A program made the translations under genes and the position numbers. The notes beneath the pieces were generated by a model. It did no database searches. It saw nothing but the letters and a program-made list of their open reading frames with translations, and was not told the DNA's origin. A stretch of 64,000 nt of DNA, from NCBI RefSeq assembly GCF_004793635.1, contig NZ_SRXV01000003.1, forward strand, positions 124,001 through 188,000, given 5' to 3'. The number at the start of each line of letters is the position of its first letter. Position 1 is the stretch's first letter. The stretch comes from Marinicauda pacifica (GTDB lineage: Bacteria; Pseudomonadota; Alphaproteobacteria; Caulobacterales; Maricaulaceae). Below, in pieces: positions 17,544 through 26,639 of the stretch.

Positions 17544-18300
17544 TCAAAACCGCAAGATTCTCGTGCTGGGCGCCCTCTCCGCGATGGCCCGCGAAAGCGC
17601 CCGGGTGCAAGCAGGCAAAGGTGCCTCGCTCTACCTGGTGGGCCGCGACGGGGAAGCCCTGCGGGCCGAAGCCGACGATCTGCGTGTGCGCGGGGCTGGC
17701 ACGGTCGATACGCTGGCCATGGATCTTACCGACACGATCCAGACCGACACCATCCTGGCCAATGCAAGCGCGGCACTGGGCGGGCTGGATACGATCCTGC
17801 TTTTCTACGGCGTTCTGGGCGACCAGGCCGGGGCCGAGACCGATCCCGGCGAAGCCGCCCGCATCATGGACGTGACCTATACCAGTGCCGCCCAATGGGT
17901 GCTGGCTGGCGCGCGCCATCTGGAAGCCGGCGCGAAATCGCGCGGCGTCCTGATGACCGCCTCCTCGGTCGCGGGCGATCGCGGACGCCGGTCCAATTTC
18001 GTCTACGGCTCCGCCAAAGCCGGCCTCTCGGTCCTGATGCAAGGCCTGGCTCACAAATGGGGCGGACTGGATGACGCGCCGCGCGCCGTCAACCTGAAGC
18101 TGGGCTTCGTCGATACGCCCATGACCAGCGACGTCGAAAAGGGCGGCCCGCTCTGGGCGTCGCCCGAGGACATTGCCGCGATCGTCGACCGGGCCATCGA
18201 GAAAAGCGGGCCGACCGTCTACGCGCCCTGGTTCTGGCGCTTCATCATGCTGGCCGTGCGTGCCACGCCGCATTTCATCTTCAAGCGGGTCAATCTGTAA
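17536..18300 (+). CDS. dprE2: decaprenylphosphoryl-2-keto-erythropentose reductase DprE2
   Basis: A 254-residue short-chain dehydrogenase. The nucleotide-binding turn is GALSAMA instead of the usual TGxxxGxG. The catalytic residues are S143/S144, Y157 and K161, inside the run SSVAGDRG-RRSNFVYGSAKAG that closely matches mycobacterial DprE2 (Rv3791). It reduces the keto intermediate made by DprE1 to decaprenylphosphoryl-D-arabinose, using NADH in the known systems. A hydrophobic C-terminal segment (near residues 230-250) could hold it at the membrane. Confidence 0.93.
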   Translation: MTDQNRKILVLGALSAMARESARVQAGKGASLYLVGRDGEALRAEADDLRVRGAGTVDTLAMDLTDTIQTDTILANASAALGGLDTILLFYGVLGDQAGAETDPGEAARIMDVTYTSAAQWVLAGARHLEAGAKSRGVLMTASSVAGDRGRRSNFVYGSAKAGLSVLMQGLAHKWGGLDDAPRAVNLKLGFVDTPMTSDVEKGGPLWASPEDIAAIVDRAIEKSGPTVYAPWFWRFIMLAVRATPHFIFKRVNL

Positions 18301-18319
18301 CCCGGCCCGGACAGGCCTC

Positions 18320-19054
18320 GTGTCATCACGCCTCACCTTCCCGCCCTTGCGCGTCGTGCTCTTCATCGGTTTCAGCCTGGCTGCCGGTCTGGCCGCGGCG
18401 CTGAACCGCGAGGCACTTCTCGTCCTCCTGGCCGCTCCGGAAACGGAGGGACGCGCGCTTGTGGTGTTTACCCTGGTGGCCGGGGCCTGGTTCTTCGCCT
18501 CCCAGCTGGTCCTGGCGCCGTTCGGCACGGTCTCGGTGATTGCCACCAGCGCCGTGATCGGATGGCAGGCGGGCCTTCTCTATTTTGCGGCCATGGTGCT
18601 CGCGGGCATGATCGTGTACGTGATCAGCTGGCAGACGCCTGGCCGGGCCTCGCGAACGCTGGCGCAATTCATCCGCGACCGGCGCCGCCAAGCCTTCCTG
18701 CGCCTGCTCAGCCGTCGGGCGCGCCGGCGACCCGTCCTGATGACAGCGGTGCTGCGGCTGGTCCCGGTGCTTCCAAGCGCAGGCTGCGCCATGGTGACCG
18801 GACTGTCCGGCTTCTCTCTTCGAGCGCTTCTTCTGGGCACGCTGGCAACCGGCTGGGTACGGCCGGTCCTGTTTGCCGTGTTCGGCGATCAGATCGCGAC
18901 CGCCGCGCGTGAGGGCTTTGCCTGGACGAGCCTCCTCGCCAATCCGGCGCTCTGGATCTCGCTGGCCGGTCTTGGCGCGACCTCGGCCGCGCTCTGGCTG
19001 CTTCTTGCGCCGGCCGGCCCCGGGATTTCAGGGCCGCGTCAGGATCGCAATTAG
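18320..19054 (+). CDS. VTT (TVP38/TMEM64, DedA-like) membrane protein
   Basis: 244 residues from GTG 18320, 19 nt after dprE2, so it probably ends the operon. It has about five to six hydrophobic segments, with the VTT-domain signatures FGTVSVIATSAVIGW and LRLVPVLPSAGCAMVTGLSG, where the central proline/glycine-rich re-entrant part is expected. Proteins of this fold (DedA, TMEM64) are membrane scramblases or transporters; some DedA members help recycle undecaprenyl phosphate. Recycling or flipping of the decaprenyl carrier used by the neighbouring enzymes is an inference. Its stop overlaps the convergent galU stop. Confidence 0.78.
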   Translation: MSSRLTFPPLRVVLFIGFSLAAGLAAALNREALLVLLAAPETEGRALVVFTLVAGAWFFASQLVLAPFGTVSVIATSAVIGWQAGLLYFAAMVLAGMIVYVISWQTPGRASRTLAQFIRDRRRQAFLRLLSRRARRRPVLMTAVLRLVPVLPSAGCAMVTGLSGFSLRALLLGTLATGWVRPVLFAVFGDQIATAAREGFAWTSLLANPALWISLAGLGATSAALWLLLAPAGPGISGPRQDRN

Positions 19055-19929
19055 CGGCGTGCCTTGAGCAAGGCCTCGACGACCTCGCGGCTCTGCGCGC
19101 CAAACTCGCCGCTTTCCAGCGCCAGGCCGACAAAGGCTTCCAGATAGCCGAGCTTGGAGCCGGTATCGTAGGTCCGGCCTGTGAAGGGGAAGGCGTGGAA
19201 CGGGCTTGTCTTCATCAGCTTCAGCATGGAATCGGTGAGCTGGATTTCACCGCCTGCGCCAGGTTCCTGGGAAGCCAGCAACTGGAAGATCTCCGGCTGG
19301 AGGATGTACCGTCCAGAGATCATGTAGCGCGACGGGGCGGCCTCGCGAGCCGGTTTTTCCACCATGCCGCGCATCTCGATCAGACCGGACCGGGTCTCGC
19401 CCGGCTCGATGATGCCGTACTTGGAGACGTCCTCGGCCGGAACCTCCTCGACCGAGACCAGGTTGCCGCCGACCTTGTCGTAGGCTTCGACCATCTCGGC
19501 CAGGCAAGGCCGGTCATTGACCATGATCATGTCGGGCAAGAGCACGGCGAACGGCTCGTCGCCAACGATGTCGCGCCCGCACCAGATGGCATGTCCAAGG
19601 CCGAGCGGGGCTTGCTGACGGGTAAAGCTGAACGCGCCCGCCTCCGGCAGCAAGTCCTTGAGCTCGTCCAGCAGCGCGGTTTTCTTCTTCGCCTCCAGCC
19701 CGGCTTCCAGTTCGTACGCGCTGTCGAAATAGTCTTCGATCGCGCCCTTGTTGCGCCCGGTGACGAGGACGAAATGCTCGATCCCGGCTTCGCGCGCCTC
19801 GTCGATCACGTATTGCAGCGCGGGCCGGTCGAACACCGGCAGGAGTTCCTTGGGGATCACCTTCGTGGCGGGAAGCACGCGCGTGCCCATTCCGGCCACC
19901 GGGATGATGGCCTTGCGTACCCGTGTCAT
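19051..19929 (-). CDS. galU: UTP-glucose-1-phosphate uridylyltransferase
   Basis: 292 residues, normal length. The N-terminus has the pyrophosphorylase loop PVAGMGTRVLPATK, then VFDRPALQYVIDEA and VTGRNKGAIEDYFD, all diagnostic of bacterial GalU. It makes UDP-glucose from UTP and glucose-1-phosphate. It lies just downstream of ugd and close to a phosphohexomutase gene on the same strand, so glucose-6-phosphate can be carried to UDP-glucuronate by this block. Confidence 0.96.
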   Translation of the reverse strand: MTRVRKAIIPVAGMGTRVLPATKVIPKELLPVFDRPALQYVIDEAREAGIEHFVLVTGRNKGAIEDYFDSAYELEAGLEAKKKTALLDELKDLLPEAGAFSFTRQQAPLGLGHAIWCGRDIVGDEPFAVLLPDMIMVNDRPCLAEMVEAYDKVGGNLVSVEEVPAEDVSKYGIIEPGETRSGLIEMRGMVEKPAREAAPSRYMISGRYILQPEIFQLLASQEPGAGGEIQLTDSMLKLMKTSPFHAFPFTGRTYDTGSKLGYLEAFVGLALESGEFGAQSREVVEALLKARR

Positions 19930-20078
19930 TCACGACCTCTTTTACTTGTTGAACGCCGCTGCGCCCGCAGCCGGAAACCTGAAGCAGGATAAGCCGTTTC
20001 GCCTCGCCAAGTACAGGCTTGGCAGGCCCGCCTGGATGACGCTCGGTGCATGCGAACGAGCCGGGCGATCGGCGCGGA

Positions 20079-21392
20079 TCAGGAGCGGCCGGCGCGTCCG
20101 ACACTGGTGTAGACGAAGCCGGACTCCGTCATCTGCCGCGTGTCGTAGATATTGCGCAGGTCCACAACGACATTGCCGCGCATGAGATCGTGAACCCGGT
20201 CAAGGTCGAGCGCCCTGAACTCGTTCCATTCGGTAATGAAGACCAGCGCGTCGGCACCTTCCACGCACAGATACGGACCGGACGCGAACTTGACGTCGGT
20301 GAAATGCTTTTCCGCTTCCACCGTCCCGGCAGGATCGTAGGCGGAAATCGTCGCGCCCTGCTTCTGCAGCGCCGGGATGATGTCCAGGCTCGGCGCTTCG
20401 CGCATGTCATCGGTGTTCGGCTTGAAGGTCAGGCCCAGCACTGCGATGGATTTGCCATCGACAGAGCCGCCGCACGCCTTGACGATGCGCTCCGCCATCG
20501 CGGCCTTGCGCTTGTCGTTGATGTCGATCGTCGTCTCGACCAGTCGCACCGGGCTGCCGGCTTCCTGGGCGGTGCGGCTGAGCGCGACCGTGTCCTTGGG
20601 AAAGCACGACCCGCCATAGCCGGGACCCGCGTGAAGAAATTTCTTCCCGATCCGGTTATCCAGCCCGATGCCGCGTGCCACTTGTTGCACGTCGGCGCCC
20701 AGCGCCTCGCACAGGTCGGAAATCTCGTTGATGAAGGTGATCTTCATCGCCAGGAACGCGTTCGCCGCGTACTTGATCAGCTCCGAGGTGCGCCGTTCGG
20801 TGAACAGGATCGGGGTCTCGTTCAGGAAGAGCGGGCGGTAGAGCTCGCGCATCACCTCCCGGGCCCGATCGTCCTCCACGCCCACGACCACGCGGTCGGG
20901 CCGCTTGAAGTCCTCGATCGCCGCGCCTTCGCGCAGGAATTCCGGGTTGGAGACCACGGCAAATTCGGCGTCCGGATTCGCCTTGCGGATCACCGCTTCG
21001 ACCTCGTCACCGGTTCCCACCGGCACGGTGGATTTGGTGACGACGACGGTGAACCCGTCCATCACCTTGGCGATCTCTTCTGCCGCGGCATAGACATAGC
21101 TGAGATCGGCGTGGCCATCGCCCCGGCGCGACGGGGTTCCAACGGCGATGAAAACCACATCGGCCGCGCGCACCGCTTCGGTCAGGTCCGTGGCAAAGTC
21201 CAGCCGGCCCTCGCGCATGTTGCGGTCGACGAGCAGATCGAGGCCCGGCTCATAGATCGGCACCCCGCCTGCACGCAGCATGTCGATCTTTTCCTGGTTC
21301 TTGTCGATGCAGGTGACGTGATGGCCGAAATCGGCAAAGCACGCTCCCGAGACAAGCCCGACATACCCGGTTCCGATCATCGCAACGCGCAT
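20079..21392 (-). CDS. ugd: UDP-glucose 6-dehydrogenase
   Basis: 437 residues from ATG 21392, which has GGAG 7 nt upstream; a GTG two codons earlier is possible. It opens RVAMIGTGYVGLVSGACFA (NAD-binding Rossmann fold). The catalytic cysteine is C263 in YGGSCFPKD, and the C-terminal nucleotide-sugar domain has LTFKPNTDDMREAPS. It oxidises UDP-glucose to UDP-glucuronate with two NAD+. The product feeds uronic-acid or pentose units of the surface glycan. Confidence 0.96.
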   Translation of the reverse strand: MRVAMIGTGYVGLVSGACFADFGHHVTCIDKNQEKIDMLRAGGVPIYEPGLDLLVDRNMREGRLDFATDLTEAVRAADVVFIAVGTPSRRGDGHADLSYVYAAAEEIAKVMDGFTVVVTKSTVPVGTGDEVEAVIRKANPDAEFAVVSNPEFLREGAAIEDFKRPDRVVVGVEDDRAREVMRELYRPLFLNETPILFTERRTSELIKYAANAFLAMKITFINEISDLCEALGADVQQVARGIGLDNRIGKKFLHAGPGYGGSCFPKDTVALSRTAQEAGSPVRLVETTIDINDKRKAAMAERIVKACGGSVDGKSIAVLGLTFKPNTDDMREAPSLDIIPALQKQGATISAYDPAGTVEAEKHFTDVKFASGPYLCVEGADALVFITEWNEFRALDLDRVHDLMRGNVVVDLRNIYDTRQMTESGFVYTSVGRAGRS

Positions 21393-21524
21393 GGACACAC
21401 TCCAGTCTGTTCGCTTTCGCCTGGCGGCAACTGATCGACCGCTACGCCATTTGCGCGAAGCGGTGCAACTGTTTTCCTCCGTCCGCGCCGGTGGCGGGGA
21501 GGCGATTGCGAGACCGGGTGAGGC

Positions 21525-23033
21525 CTAGAGCGTCTGGTCGAATTCGCCGACGTCGTCGTGGCGTGCCAGCTCGTTCTGGATCGCCTGGAACACAGCCTTC
21601 ACGTCTTCGGCCGAGTTCGGGCTTTCCACCACGACGACGAGGTTGGGCGTGTTCGAACTCGCCCGCACCAGGCCCCAGGCCCCGTCGCTAAGCGTGAACC
21701 GGACCCCGTTGACCGTGTTCACGTCCTCGATTGCACGCCCCGCGATTGTCTCGCCGGCCTCCTTCTTGGCCTGAAACGCGCTCACGATGCGGTCGACCAC
21801 ATCGTATTTCACCTCATCGGCACAGGCCGGGGACATGGTCGGCGAGCCGTAGCTGACCGGCAAGTCGCGGCGCAGATCGGCCATGGTCTTGGTCCCGGCC
21901 CGGTCGAGCATCTCCAGGATGACACGCGCCGCCACCAGGCCGTCGTCGTAGCCTCGGCCAATGGGCGGGCGCAGGAAGAAGTGACCCGACTTCTCGAACC
22001 CGGCGAGCGCGCCCAGCTCGTGGCTGCGCCGCTTGATATAGGAGTGGCCGGTCTTCCAGTAATCGGTCCTGGCGCCATTGGCCTTCAGGACCGGATCGAT
22101 AGCGTAGAGCCCGGTCGATTTCACATCGACCACGAAGACCGCGTCGGCATGACTGGCCGAAAGGTCTCGCGCCAGCATCAGTCCGACCTTGTCGGCGAAA
22201 ATCTCGGTGCCCTCATTATCGACGACACCGCACCGGTCGCCATCGCCGTCGAACGCCAGGCCCACATCGGCCTTGTGCTCGAGCACCGCATCGCGCACGG
22301 CGTGCAGCATCTTCATGTCTTCCGGGTTGGGATTATAGCGCGGGAAGGTGTGATCGAGCTCGCAATCGAGCTCGATGACTTCCGCGCCCATCGCGCGCAG
22401 CGCCTTCGGCGCGAACGCACCGGCCGTGCCGTTTCCGCATGCGGCCACGACCTTGATCGGGCGTGACAGCCGCGTCTCGCCAGCCACGTCCGCGATGTAG
22501 CGTTCGAACACGCCGGTTTCGCGCACGCAGGATCCGCCGCCCCTGGCCTCGAATTCCTCGTTCAGGACGATCTGCTTCAGCCGCCCCATCTCGTCCGGCC
22601 CGAAGGTGAGCGGACGCTCGACACCCATCTTCACCCCGGTCCAGCCATTCGAGTTGTGGCTCGCCGTGACCATGGCGACGGCGGGAATGTCCAGGTCGAA
22701 CTGGGCGAAATAGGCCATCGGTGACAGGGCCAGGCCGATATCGTGAACTTCGATGCCCGCCTGCATCAGTCCGACCTCGAGCGCCTGCTTCACGCCGAGC
22801 GAATATCCGCGGAAATCATGGCCGGTCACGATGCGAGGCTCGATGCCCAGCTCATGGATCAGCGTGCCGAGGCCGAGCCCCAGCGCCTGGATGCCATAAA
22901 GATTGATTTCAGGGGCTTTGTCCGAGCCGGGATGGCCGAACCACCAGCGCGCATCGTATTCGCGAAATCCGGTGGGCTTCACCAGAGCTTCAGTCTCAAA
23001 TTCCCAGCTATTGGGGGTCAGGTCTGCGCGCAC
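21525..23033 (-). CDS. phosphomannomutase/phosphoglucomutase
   Basis: 502 residues of the alpha-D-phosphohexomutase superfamily. The phosphoserine loop is VTASHNSNGW with S125 as the phosphorylated serine. The metal-binding loop is DGDGDR. The sugar-binding EKSGHFFL and the phosphate-binding C-terminal RASSNTPNLVV region are also present. It is like AlgC/ManB-type bifunctional enzymes that interconvert 6- and 1-phosphates of glucose or mannose. Next to ugd and galU it most likely supplies glucose-1-phosphate, but mannose-1-phosphate for GDP-sugars is also possible. Confidence 0.93.
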   Translation of the reverse strand: MRADLTPNSWEFETEALVKPTGFREYDARWWFGHPGSDKAPEINLYGIQALGLGLGTLIHELGIEPRIVTGHDFRGYSLGVKQALEVGLMQAGIEVHDIGLALSPMAYFAQFDLDIPAVAMVTASHNSNGWTGVKMGVERPLTFGPDEMGRLKQIVLNEEFEARGGGSCVRETGVFERYIADVAGETRLSRPIKVVAACGNGTAGAFAPKALRAMGAEVIELDCELDHTFPRYNPNPEDMKMLHAVRDAVLEHKADVGLAFDGDGDRCGVVDNEGTEIFADKVGLMLARDLSASHADAVFVVDVKSTGLYAIDPVLKANGARTDYWKTGHSYIKRRSHELGALAGFEKSGHFFLRPPIGRGYDDGLVAARVILEMLDRAGTKTMADLRRDLPVSYGSPTMSPACADEVKYDVVDRIVSAFQAKKEAGETIAGRAIEDVNTVNGVRFTLSDGAWGLVRASSNTPNLVVVVESPNSAEDVKAVFQAIQNELARHDDVGEFDQTL

Positions 23034-23134
23034 GATCGTGTGTATCCCTTGATGACAGGATTAGGTGCAAACCACCGAACGCGCACGCGGTCAAGCGTTC
23101 GCGCGCGCCCGGTCGCAAACAGTCCGTTTGAACG

Positions 23135-23374
23135 TTAGTTCTGTGCGGAAACGGGCAGGTGCAGCGCGCCCTGCACATGATCGAGGCAATCGGTAAGCGT
23201 TTGCTCCCGCCCCGTGCTGATCTCGAAGACTGCCTTCTTTCCGCACCCCGCCCGTTCGGTCTGCAGAAAGACGAAATCGTCGGACTCGCGTTCCAGCCGT
23301 TGCACAAATTCATGGAGCGCTTTTTCGAACGCGTCCACCTGCCCCTCAAGGAGGGATAAGCGCAAGGATACCAT
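23135..23374 (-). CDS. small hypothetical protein, 79 residues
   Basis: From ATG 23374, preceded by AAGGGGA, the frame encodes 79 residues beginning MVSLRLSLLEGQVDAFEKA and ending in TAA. The first part is amphipathic helix; the remainder has two cysteines (CGKK and TDCLD). It sits alone between the phosphohexomutase gene and a leftward gene for a membrane-anchored protein. I do not recognise a family. The strong ribosome-binding site and protein-like composition support a real gene. Confidence 0.5.
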   Translation of the reverse strand: MVSLRLSLLEGQVDAFEKALHEFVQRLERESDDFVFLQTERAGCGKKAVFEISTGREQTLTDCLDHVQGALHLPVSAQN

Positions 23375-23514
23375 CGACCTGTCCCCTTCGGTCTGCCTTT
23401 GCGAGAAAAGTGTGGACTCAAGATTGTCGGCACGGCAAGGCGCGCATCTGTGTTTGTACTGACAAAACACCACTTGTGGCTGCATGTGAGGCGTTTAGGA
23501 GACAGCCGCGCGCA

Positions 23515-24093
23515 TCAGTCTTGCGGCAATATCTCGACCGAGACCTGGCGAATGATGACTTCGCGCGCGCCGCCTTCGGGATCGGGCCAGATGCCGATCC
23601 ACTCCTGTCCATTGACCTCGCCGCGGGGGACCGACCATTCGAACGAGACCGGCTCGAATTCATCGGTGAGGGCAATTTCGCGCCAACCGGAATCTCCGTT
23701 AGCCGCCGTGAAGTACGCCAGGGCGAGCGATTCAAGGGAGGGATCGGTGCGACGAACGATTGCGCTGACACGAATTCTGCGCCCGCGGACCGCGGCCTCG
23801 AATGGCTCGGGAACCAGGAATCCGATACCCGCCGAATTGGCACTTTCGACCGGAGCGACCGAGGTCGTGCGAACGACCGGACTGCCGGGATGATCCGGCA
23901 TGAAGCTCGCCCAGGTGCCTGGACCGGAGATGAAATCGGCAAGCGAGGCGCCTCGGTACTCGACCCGCGTGTCGGTCACGATCGGGGCAGTTCCGGCCGG
24001 CCGGATCACGAGGGCGAGAGCAATCAGGCCCGCGGTTACAAGGAGGATCAGCGGATAGAAGGCCCAGTCGGGCAAGGAAATCGCCCGCATCAC
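23515..24093 (-). CDS. membrane-anchored protein of unknown function
   Basis: 192 residues. One N-terminal transmembrane helix (about 10-31, PLILLVTAGLIALALVI) is followed by about 160 residues that should lie in the periplasm. These look beta-rich (IRVSAIVRRTD, FEPVSFEWSVPRGE), like a jelly-roll or carbohydrate-binding-like domain. The start (GTG 24093 or ATG 24090) overlaps the kdsD stop, so the two genes are co-expressed. No family name is offered; placement at the end of a polysaccharide-precursor run suggests a role in glycan assembly or binding. Confidence 0.65.
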   Translation of the reverse strand: MMRAISLPDWAFYPLILLVTAGLIALALVIRPAGTAPIVTDTRVEYRGASLADFISGPGTWASFMPDHPGSPVVRTTSVAPVESANSAGIGFLVPEPFEAAVRGRRIRVSAIVRRTDPSLESLALAYFTAANGDSGWREIALTDEFEPVSFEWSVPRGEVNGQEWIGIWPDPEGGAREVIIRQVSVEILPQD

Positions 24094-25100
24094 GACACGC
24101 CCGCGCGCAGCAGATCGTGGATGTGGAGGAGTCCGACAGGACGTCCATCCTCGCCGGTCACGAAAAGCTGAGTGATCTTGCGGTCTCCCGCGGTCATGCG
24201 GCGCAGCGCCTCGGCGGCGAGCAGGCCGGGCGAGGCGGTCATGGGATCGGCCGTCATGACCTCCCCGGTCCGGCGCTGGGTCAGGTCCGGCGCCATGCGG
24301 CGGCGCAGATCGCCGTCCGTCACGATGCCGGCCAGGCGTCCGTCCTCGCCGGTCACGCCGACGCAGCCAAAGCCCTTCTGGCTCATCTCGATCAGCGCGT
24401 CGCCCATCGAGGCCGTGAGCGCGACCAGAGGCAGTTCGTCGCCGGCATGCATGAGGTCTTCAACCGAGGCGAGTGCTGCGCCGAGCGCACCGCCGGGGTG
24501 GTAACGGGCAAAATCGTTCGCCGTGAAGCCGCGCGCCTCGATCAGCGCCACCGCGAGCGCGTCTCCGGCTGCCATCATCATCGTGGTCGACGTGGTGGGC
24601 GCGCGCGTCTCCCCGCATGCCTCGGCGGCGTTCGGCATCAGAAAGACCAGGTCGGCGCCGCGCGCCAGCGCGCTGTCGGCCCCGGCCGTCATCGCGATCA
24701 GCGGCACGCCAAAGCGGCGACAATAGGCGATGAGATCGCCCATCTCCCGCGTTTCTCCCGATTTCGACAGGGCTAGCACCGCGTCGCGGGTCGTGATCAT
24801 GCCCAGATCGCCGTGGCTCGCTTCGGAGGGGTGCACGAACTGGGCCGGCGTGCCGGTCGAGGCAAAGGTCGCCGCCATCTTGCGCGCAACATGACCTGAC
24901 TTGCCGACCCCGGCGCAGATCAGCCGGCCTTCCAGTCCGGCGAGCAGGCGCACGATCTCGCTGGCATCCCGGCCGATGGAGCTGCGCAGGGCGGACAACC
25001 CGGCCATTTCTGTATCCAGCGTGCGCTGCATGGAAGCCAGAACGGACTCATGGGTCAGGTCGGTCGATGTCACGGTAGAGCTTTCACCGGCTGTTTTCAC
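24090..25100 (-). CDS. kdsD: KpsF/GutQ-type arabinose-5-phosphate isomerase
   Basis: 336 residues with a SIS sugar-isomerase domain (about 40-180; [30 protein letters not shown]) followed by two CBS domains (about 205-330; [14 protein letters not shown]). It converts ribulose-5-phosphate to D-arabinose-5-phosphate, the Kdo precursor in Gram-negatives. Full length matches KdsD/KpsF. The GTG start at 25100 has a poor ribosome-binding site; an internal GTG (25073) is an alternative. Here it may feed Kdo for LPS or capsule. The DprE pathway makes arabinose from PRPP and would not need it. Confidence 0.92.
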   Translation of the reverse strand: MKTAGESSTVTSTDLTHESVLASMQRTLDTEMAGLSALRSSIGRDASEIVRLLAGLEGRLICAGVGKSGHVARKMAATFASTGTPAQFVHPSEASHGDLGMITTRDAVLALSKSGETREMGDLIAYCRRFGVPLIAMTAGADSALARGADLVFLMPNAAEACGETRAPTTSTTMMMAAGDALAVALIEARGFTANDFARYHPGGALGAALASVEDLMHAGDELPLVALTASMGDALIEMSQKGFGCVGVTGEDGRLAGIVTDGDLRRRMAPDLTQRRTGEVMTADPMTASPGLLAAEALRRMTAGDRKITQLFVTGEDGRPVGLLHIHDLLRAGVS

Positions 25101-25249
25101 AAAAGCGGGACGCCGCAGGCATCCGCTCGTCTAGCAGCGGGCGACGCGTGTTGCTAGAGCGTCATGAAGGACGCGGACGGGAGTGGAATTGCCCCGAGTA
25201 TCGGTTAAACAGGCGGCCAGTTTCGAAAAAATCTGAGGAGCCACCTCCC

Positions 25250-25969
25250 GTGACACGCCTTGTCCTGACCCGCCATGGCCAAAGCCAGTGGAACCTGGAA
25301 AACCGGTTTACCGGGTGGCACGATGTCGACCTTACCGAAGAAGGCGAAGCCCAGGCGCGCAAGGGCGGCCAGCTCATGCGCGCTGCCGGGTTCGAACCGC
25401 ACTTTGCCTATACCAGCCTGCTCAAGCGCGCGATCCGGACGCTCTGGCTGGGCCTTGAGGAACTCGATCGGGTCTGGATCCCCGTCGAAAAGGACTGGCA
25501 GCTGAACGAACGCCACTACGGCGCCCTGACCGGCCTTAACAAGGCCGAGACCGCGGCCCGGCACGGCGAGGACCAGGTGCTGATCTGGCGGCGCTCCTAC
25601 GACGTGCCGCCGCCCGGCGTGCCCGAAGACAGCCCGTTCCACCCCGTCCACGATGCGCGCTACAGCCATCTCGACCCGGCGCAGCTTCCTGCCACTGAAA
25701 GTCTCAAGCTCACGCTCGATCGTGTCCGGCCCTACTGGGAGACGACAATCGCCCCGCGTCTTCAGGACGGCACTGACGTGCTCGTCTCCGCTCACGGCAA
25801 TTCGCTGCGGGCCCTGCTCAAACTGCTTTTCGAGGTCAGTGACGAGGCCATCACCGGATTTGAATTTCCCACCGGAAACCCGCTCCTGATCGAGCTGGAC
25901 GATCTGCGTCCGACCCGCGCGGAGTATCTCGACCACAGCCGGGCCAGGGATCTTCCCCCCTGCCCGTGA
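25250..25969 (+). CDS. gpmA: 2,3-bisphosphoglycerate-dependent phosphoglycerate mutase
   Basis: 239 residues from GTG 25250 with TGAGGAG 9 nt upstream. The N-terminal [18 protein letters not shown] carries the phosphohistidine (H9). [16 protein letters not shown] follows, and the second catalytic histidine is in [12 protein letters not shown]. It interconverts 3- and 2-phosphoglycerate in glycolysis and gluconeogenesis. It overlaps the next gene by 4 nt (GTGA). Confidence 0.96.
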   Translation: MTRLVLTRHGQSQWNLENRFTGWHDVDLTEEGEAQARKGGQLMRAAGFEPHFAYTSLLKRAIRTLWLGLEELDRVWIPVEKDWQLNERHYGALTGLNKAETAARHGEDQVLIWRRSYDVPPPGVPEDSPFHPVHDARYSHLDPAQLPATESLKLTLDRVRPYWETTIAPRLQDGTDVLVSAHGNSLRALLKLLFEVSDEAITGFEFPTGNPLLIELDDLRPTRAEYLDHSRARDLPPCP

Positions 25970-26571
25970 CCACACCCGGCCTCACCCCGCGCGATCTGCG
26001 CTTCATGGACGCTGCCCTGGCGCTGGGTTTTGCCGCGCTCGGCCGCACCGCGCCCAACCCGGCGGTAGGCTGCATACTGGTCAAGGATGGCCGGGTGGTC
26101 GGCGCCGGAGCCACGCAAGCGGGCGGACGTCCTCACGCCGAGCGCGTCGCCCTCGATCAGGCCGGCCCGTCGGCCCGCGGCGCCACCGCCTATGTCACGC
26201 TGGAGCCGTGCGCCCATCACGGCCAGACCCCGCCCTGCGCGGACGCGCTGATCGCGGCCGGGGTCGACACGGTCTTCGTTGCTGTCACCGATGACGATAC
26301 ACGCGTGGCCGGGGAGGGAATTGCGTGGCTCCAGAAAGCCGGAATCACGGTCGTGACCGGAGTCAGGGAGTCCCGCGCGCGCGCCCACCATGCGGGCTTC
26401 TTCTCGCGTTTGAAGACCGGGCGGCCGCTCGCCCTTCATGATCGGCGCCCGGCCCTGTTCGACGCCGAGGTTTCGTCTCACGCCGGCGAGAGCCTGGATG
26501 AGGCGCTGTTGCGCCTGGGGCAAGCGGGTGCGAACCGCGTACGCCTGACAGGACCGGAAACACCGCGTTAA
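25966..26571 (+). CDS. RibD-like deaminase with collapsed reductase domain
   Basis: 201 residues, about half of normal RibD. The N-terminal deaminase (about 8-140) is intact: H57-A-E59 and the zinc ligands C82 and C91 in [12 protein letters not shown]. After the inter-domain linker ([15 protein letters not shown]) the 5-amino-6-ribosylamino-uracil reductase should begin, but only about 40 residues follow. They look like fused remnants, including [15 protein letters not shown], which resembles the end of the reductase near its EGG motif. GTG 25966 overlaps the gpmA stop. It could still deaminate the riboflavin pyrimidine intermediate if a separate reductase exists, or act on another nucleoside. 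Confidence 0.82.
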   Translation: MTTPGLTPRDLRFMDAALALGFAALGRTAPNPAVGCILVKDGRVVGAGATQAGGRPHAERVALDQAGPSARGATAYVTLEPCAHHGQTPPCADALIAAGVDTVFVAVTDDDTRVAGEGIAWLQKAGITVVTGVRESRARAHHAGFFSRLKTGRPLALHDRRPALFDAEVSSHAGESLDEALLRLGQAGANRVRLTGPETPR

Positions 26572-26639
26572 AGCCTCGCGCGTAAAGTACACGAAAGACT
26601 GGCCTGTTATGTACCGGCCAGAGACAGGCGCGGACCGAC

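Noticed and set aside
24090..25100. Arabinose-5-phosphate isomerase as a supplier for the DprE pathway
   Set aside because: The established DPA route starts from PRPP (ribose) and epimerises on the lipid, so the isomerase more likely serves Kdo synthesis.
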